A DNA stretch of 64,000 bases, taken from NCBI GenBank assembly GCA_902729315.2, contig LR746275.1, forward strand, positions 3,674,001 to 3,738,000, given 5' to 3'. Position 1 is the stretch's first letter, and the number at the start of each line of letters is the position of its first letter. The translations under genes and the position numbers were made by a program. Source of the stretch: Spirodela intermedia (Eukaryota; Streptophyta; Magnoliopsida; Alismatales; Araceae). Shown here piece by piece: positions 63,059 to 64,000 of this stretch. Below the pieces are notes generated by a model, which ran no database searches, had not been told where the DNA came from, and saw nothing but the letters and a program-made list of their open reading frames with translations.

Positions 63059-64000
63059 TGATAAGTCTTCATTATCATGAGTTAATAATTAGTAAATAAT
63101 ATAGTTTTAGCTTTAACTCATGATAAATAGACTTATATTTGTGTTAAAGTGTGAAAAGTGGTTTTCAGTTAATTAATGTGAATTTTTAGGTAATTATGTG
63201 ATTTTACATAAATTTATATGATTTTTCTAGTCTTGCTTTTGAGATAAATGAAGAAAAAGAAATAAAAATAAGACAAAATGAGAGGGACCCGCCAGCCAGC
63301 CGGGCCCGCAAGCGGGTCAGAAGCTCAGTCAGGGAGTAGCCGCGAGCAGGGGCTCGAGCGGCTTGAACCGATAGGGGCACATGTGCGCCACTCCCCTTCC
63401 ATGTCACCGGTGGCCAGCCGGCTGTGGGGCAAGGAGTGATCGTACACGCGAAAGAAGGAACTTTGCTTAGAAATCTAACATTACTATATATTCGCCCGAA
63501 AAATCAACGCACAACCGATGTGAGACTAAACCTGCGTCACACCTTCCTCAGAAGGGGCAGACAACCGACACGGGTTCGAATCCTCCCAGAGTCAAAATTC
63601 ATATATTTTTATCTAATTATCATGACTTTTTTGCAGATCGCCGGTGAAGGATTAAGCAACGAGAATCGCTGGATCATCGGTGAAAATCTCATCAACATGA
63701 TTCGCGGAGCATTGCTACTAAAATTGTTGAACGATTCACGATAAAAGGATCGCGAATCCATCGAGTAAATCATCTCCGATTGATTGACGAACAAGCCGTC
63801 GTCAGAAAGAGAACGATCCGTCGGGAGACGAGTCACCACCTCTTGAGAGCGTACCAGATGCGATGAAGAGCCTCCTCTTGCTGCGTAGACCTGAGGATGA
63901 AGCTCCCTGACATGCGCCCCACCTCCATCCAGCTCCTCTCCGTCGGGTGACAGCCGCCGGAGAGCCGCAAAGTCGCTGTTTTTCCGCTCCGCCGGGTGAC
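63059..64000 (-). repeat. LTR-like repeat, family A, copy 5 (runs off the window)
   Basis: It begins with the family terminus TGATAAGTCTTC on the + strand and continues to the window end. It is the least decayed copy: many CpG sites survive, including the perfect GGTTCGAATCC box at 63573-63583 and a GC-rich segment at 63285-63380. Confidence 0.85.
63573..63583 (+). other. Pol III box-B-like motif inside an LTR
   Basis: GGTTCGAATCC is a perfect match to the tRNA T-arm / internal B box. The equivalent sites in copies 3 and 2 are eroded by transitions. No cloverleaf can be drawn around it, so it is not a tRNA gene. Confidence 0.6.

Noticed and set aside
63535-63610. Possible tRNA gene
   Set aside because: Only the B-box/T-arm motif is present; no acceptor stem or anticodon arm can be paired.

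Overview
The window is nuclear DNA of a flowering plant. Genes carry GT-AG introns, encode chloroplast, mitochondrial and cell-wall proteins, and sit between AT-rich blocks of decayed LTR retrotransposons. Several genes have strongly GC-ending codons (subtilase, expansin, PPR, RTFL) while others do not (TGD2). This mixed composition, together with very common GA/CT microsatellites, suggests a monocot, possibly a commelinid. I cannot name the species.

Layout. At 0.66-4.0 kb (+) is TGD2, a chloroplast-envelope lipid-transfer subunit with 5 exons. At 5.0-14.3 kb are two degenerate LTR retrotransposons in series. The first is Ty3/gypsy-like and the second Ty1/copia-like, and the copia element is split inside its reverse transcriptase by a 1.8-kb insertion holding a GC-rich 34-bp minisatellite. 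At 14.4-15.0 kb (-) is an intact conserved plant protein I cannot name. At 15.8-17.2 kb (+) is a P-class PPR gene resembling ABO8, with 11 contiguous 35-residue repeats. At 17.6-19.8 kb (-) is a DUF506/PDDEXK-like gene. At 22.9-27.3 kb (+) is cytosolic triosephosphate isomerase (9 exons). At 28.4-31.6 kb (+) is a plant RlmN-type radical-SAM RNA methyltransferase (10 exons). At 32.4-33.7 kb (-) is an alpha-expansin (3 exons). At 36.4-38.1 kb (+) is an FtsJ/RrmJ-type rRNA 2'-O-methyltransferase (6 exons). At 38.8-39.1 kb is a truncated subtilase pseudogene. At 44.8-47.0 kb (+) is an intact single-exon subtilase. At 51.2-51.5 kb (+) is a small RTFL/DVL peptide gene.

The rest (39.1-44.4 kb and about 54.8-64 kb) is AT-rich repeat DNA. 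It is dominated by five copies of one LTR-like family (TG...CA ends). One copy, at 60342-61423, is a solo LTR with a perfect 5-bp target duplication (ACTAT).

How the genes relate. They are independent housekeeping, wall and developmental genes, not an operon or cluster. Three are predicted to act in organelle RNA biology (PPR, RlmN-like, FtsJ-like). Each of these follows a dense cluster of TGGGCC/TGGGCT 'site II' promoter elements, a shared regulatory style rather than a joint system. I found no convincing evidence of a previously undescribed biological system. The strongest oddities are the nested insertion with its minisatellite, the graded CpG decay across copies of one LTR family, the duplicated subtilase promoter/start, and two promoter-like clusters with no recognisable gene downstream. 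Exon coordinates were worked out by hand from splice sites, frame continuity and family knowledge. No database search was run.
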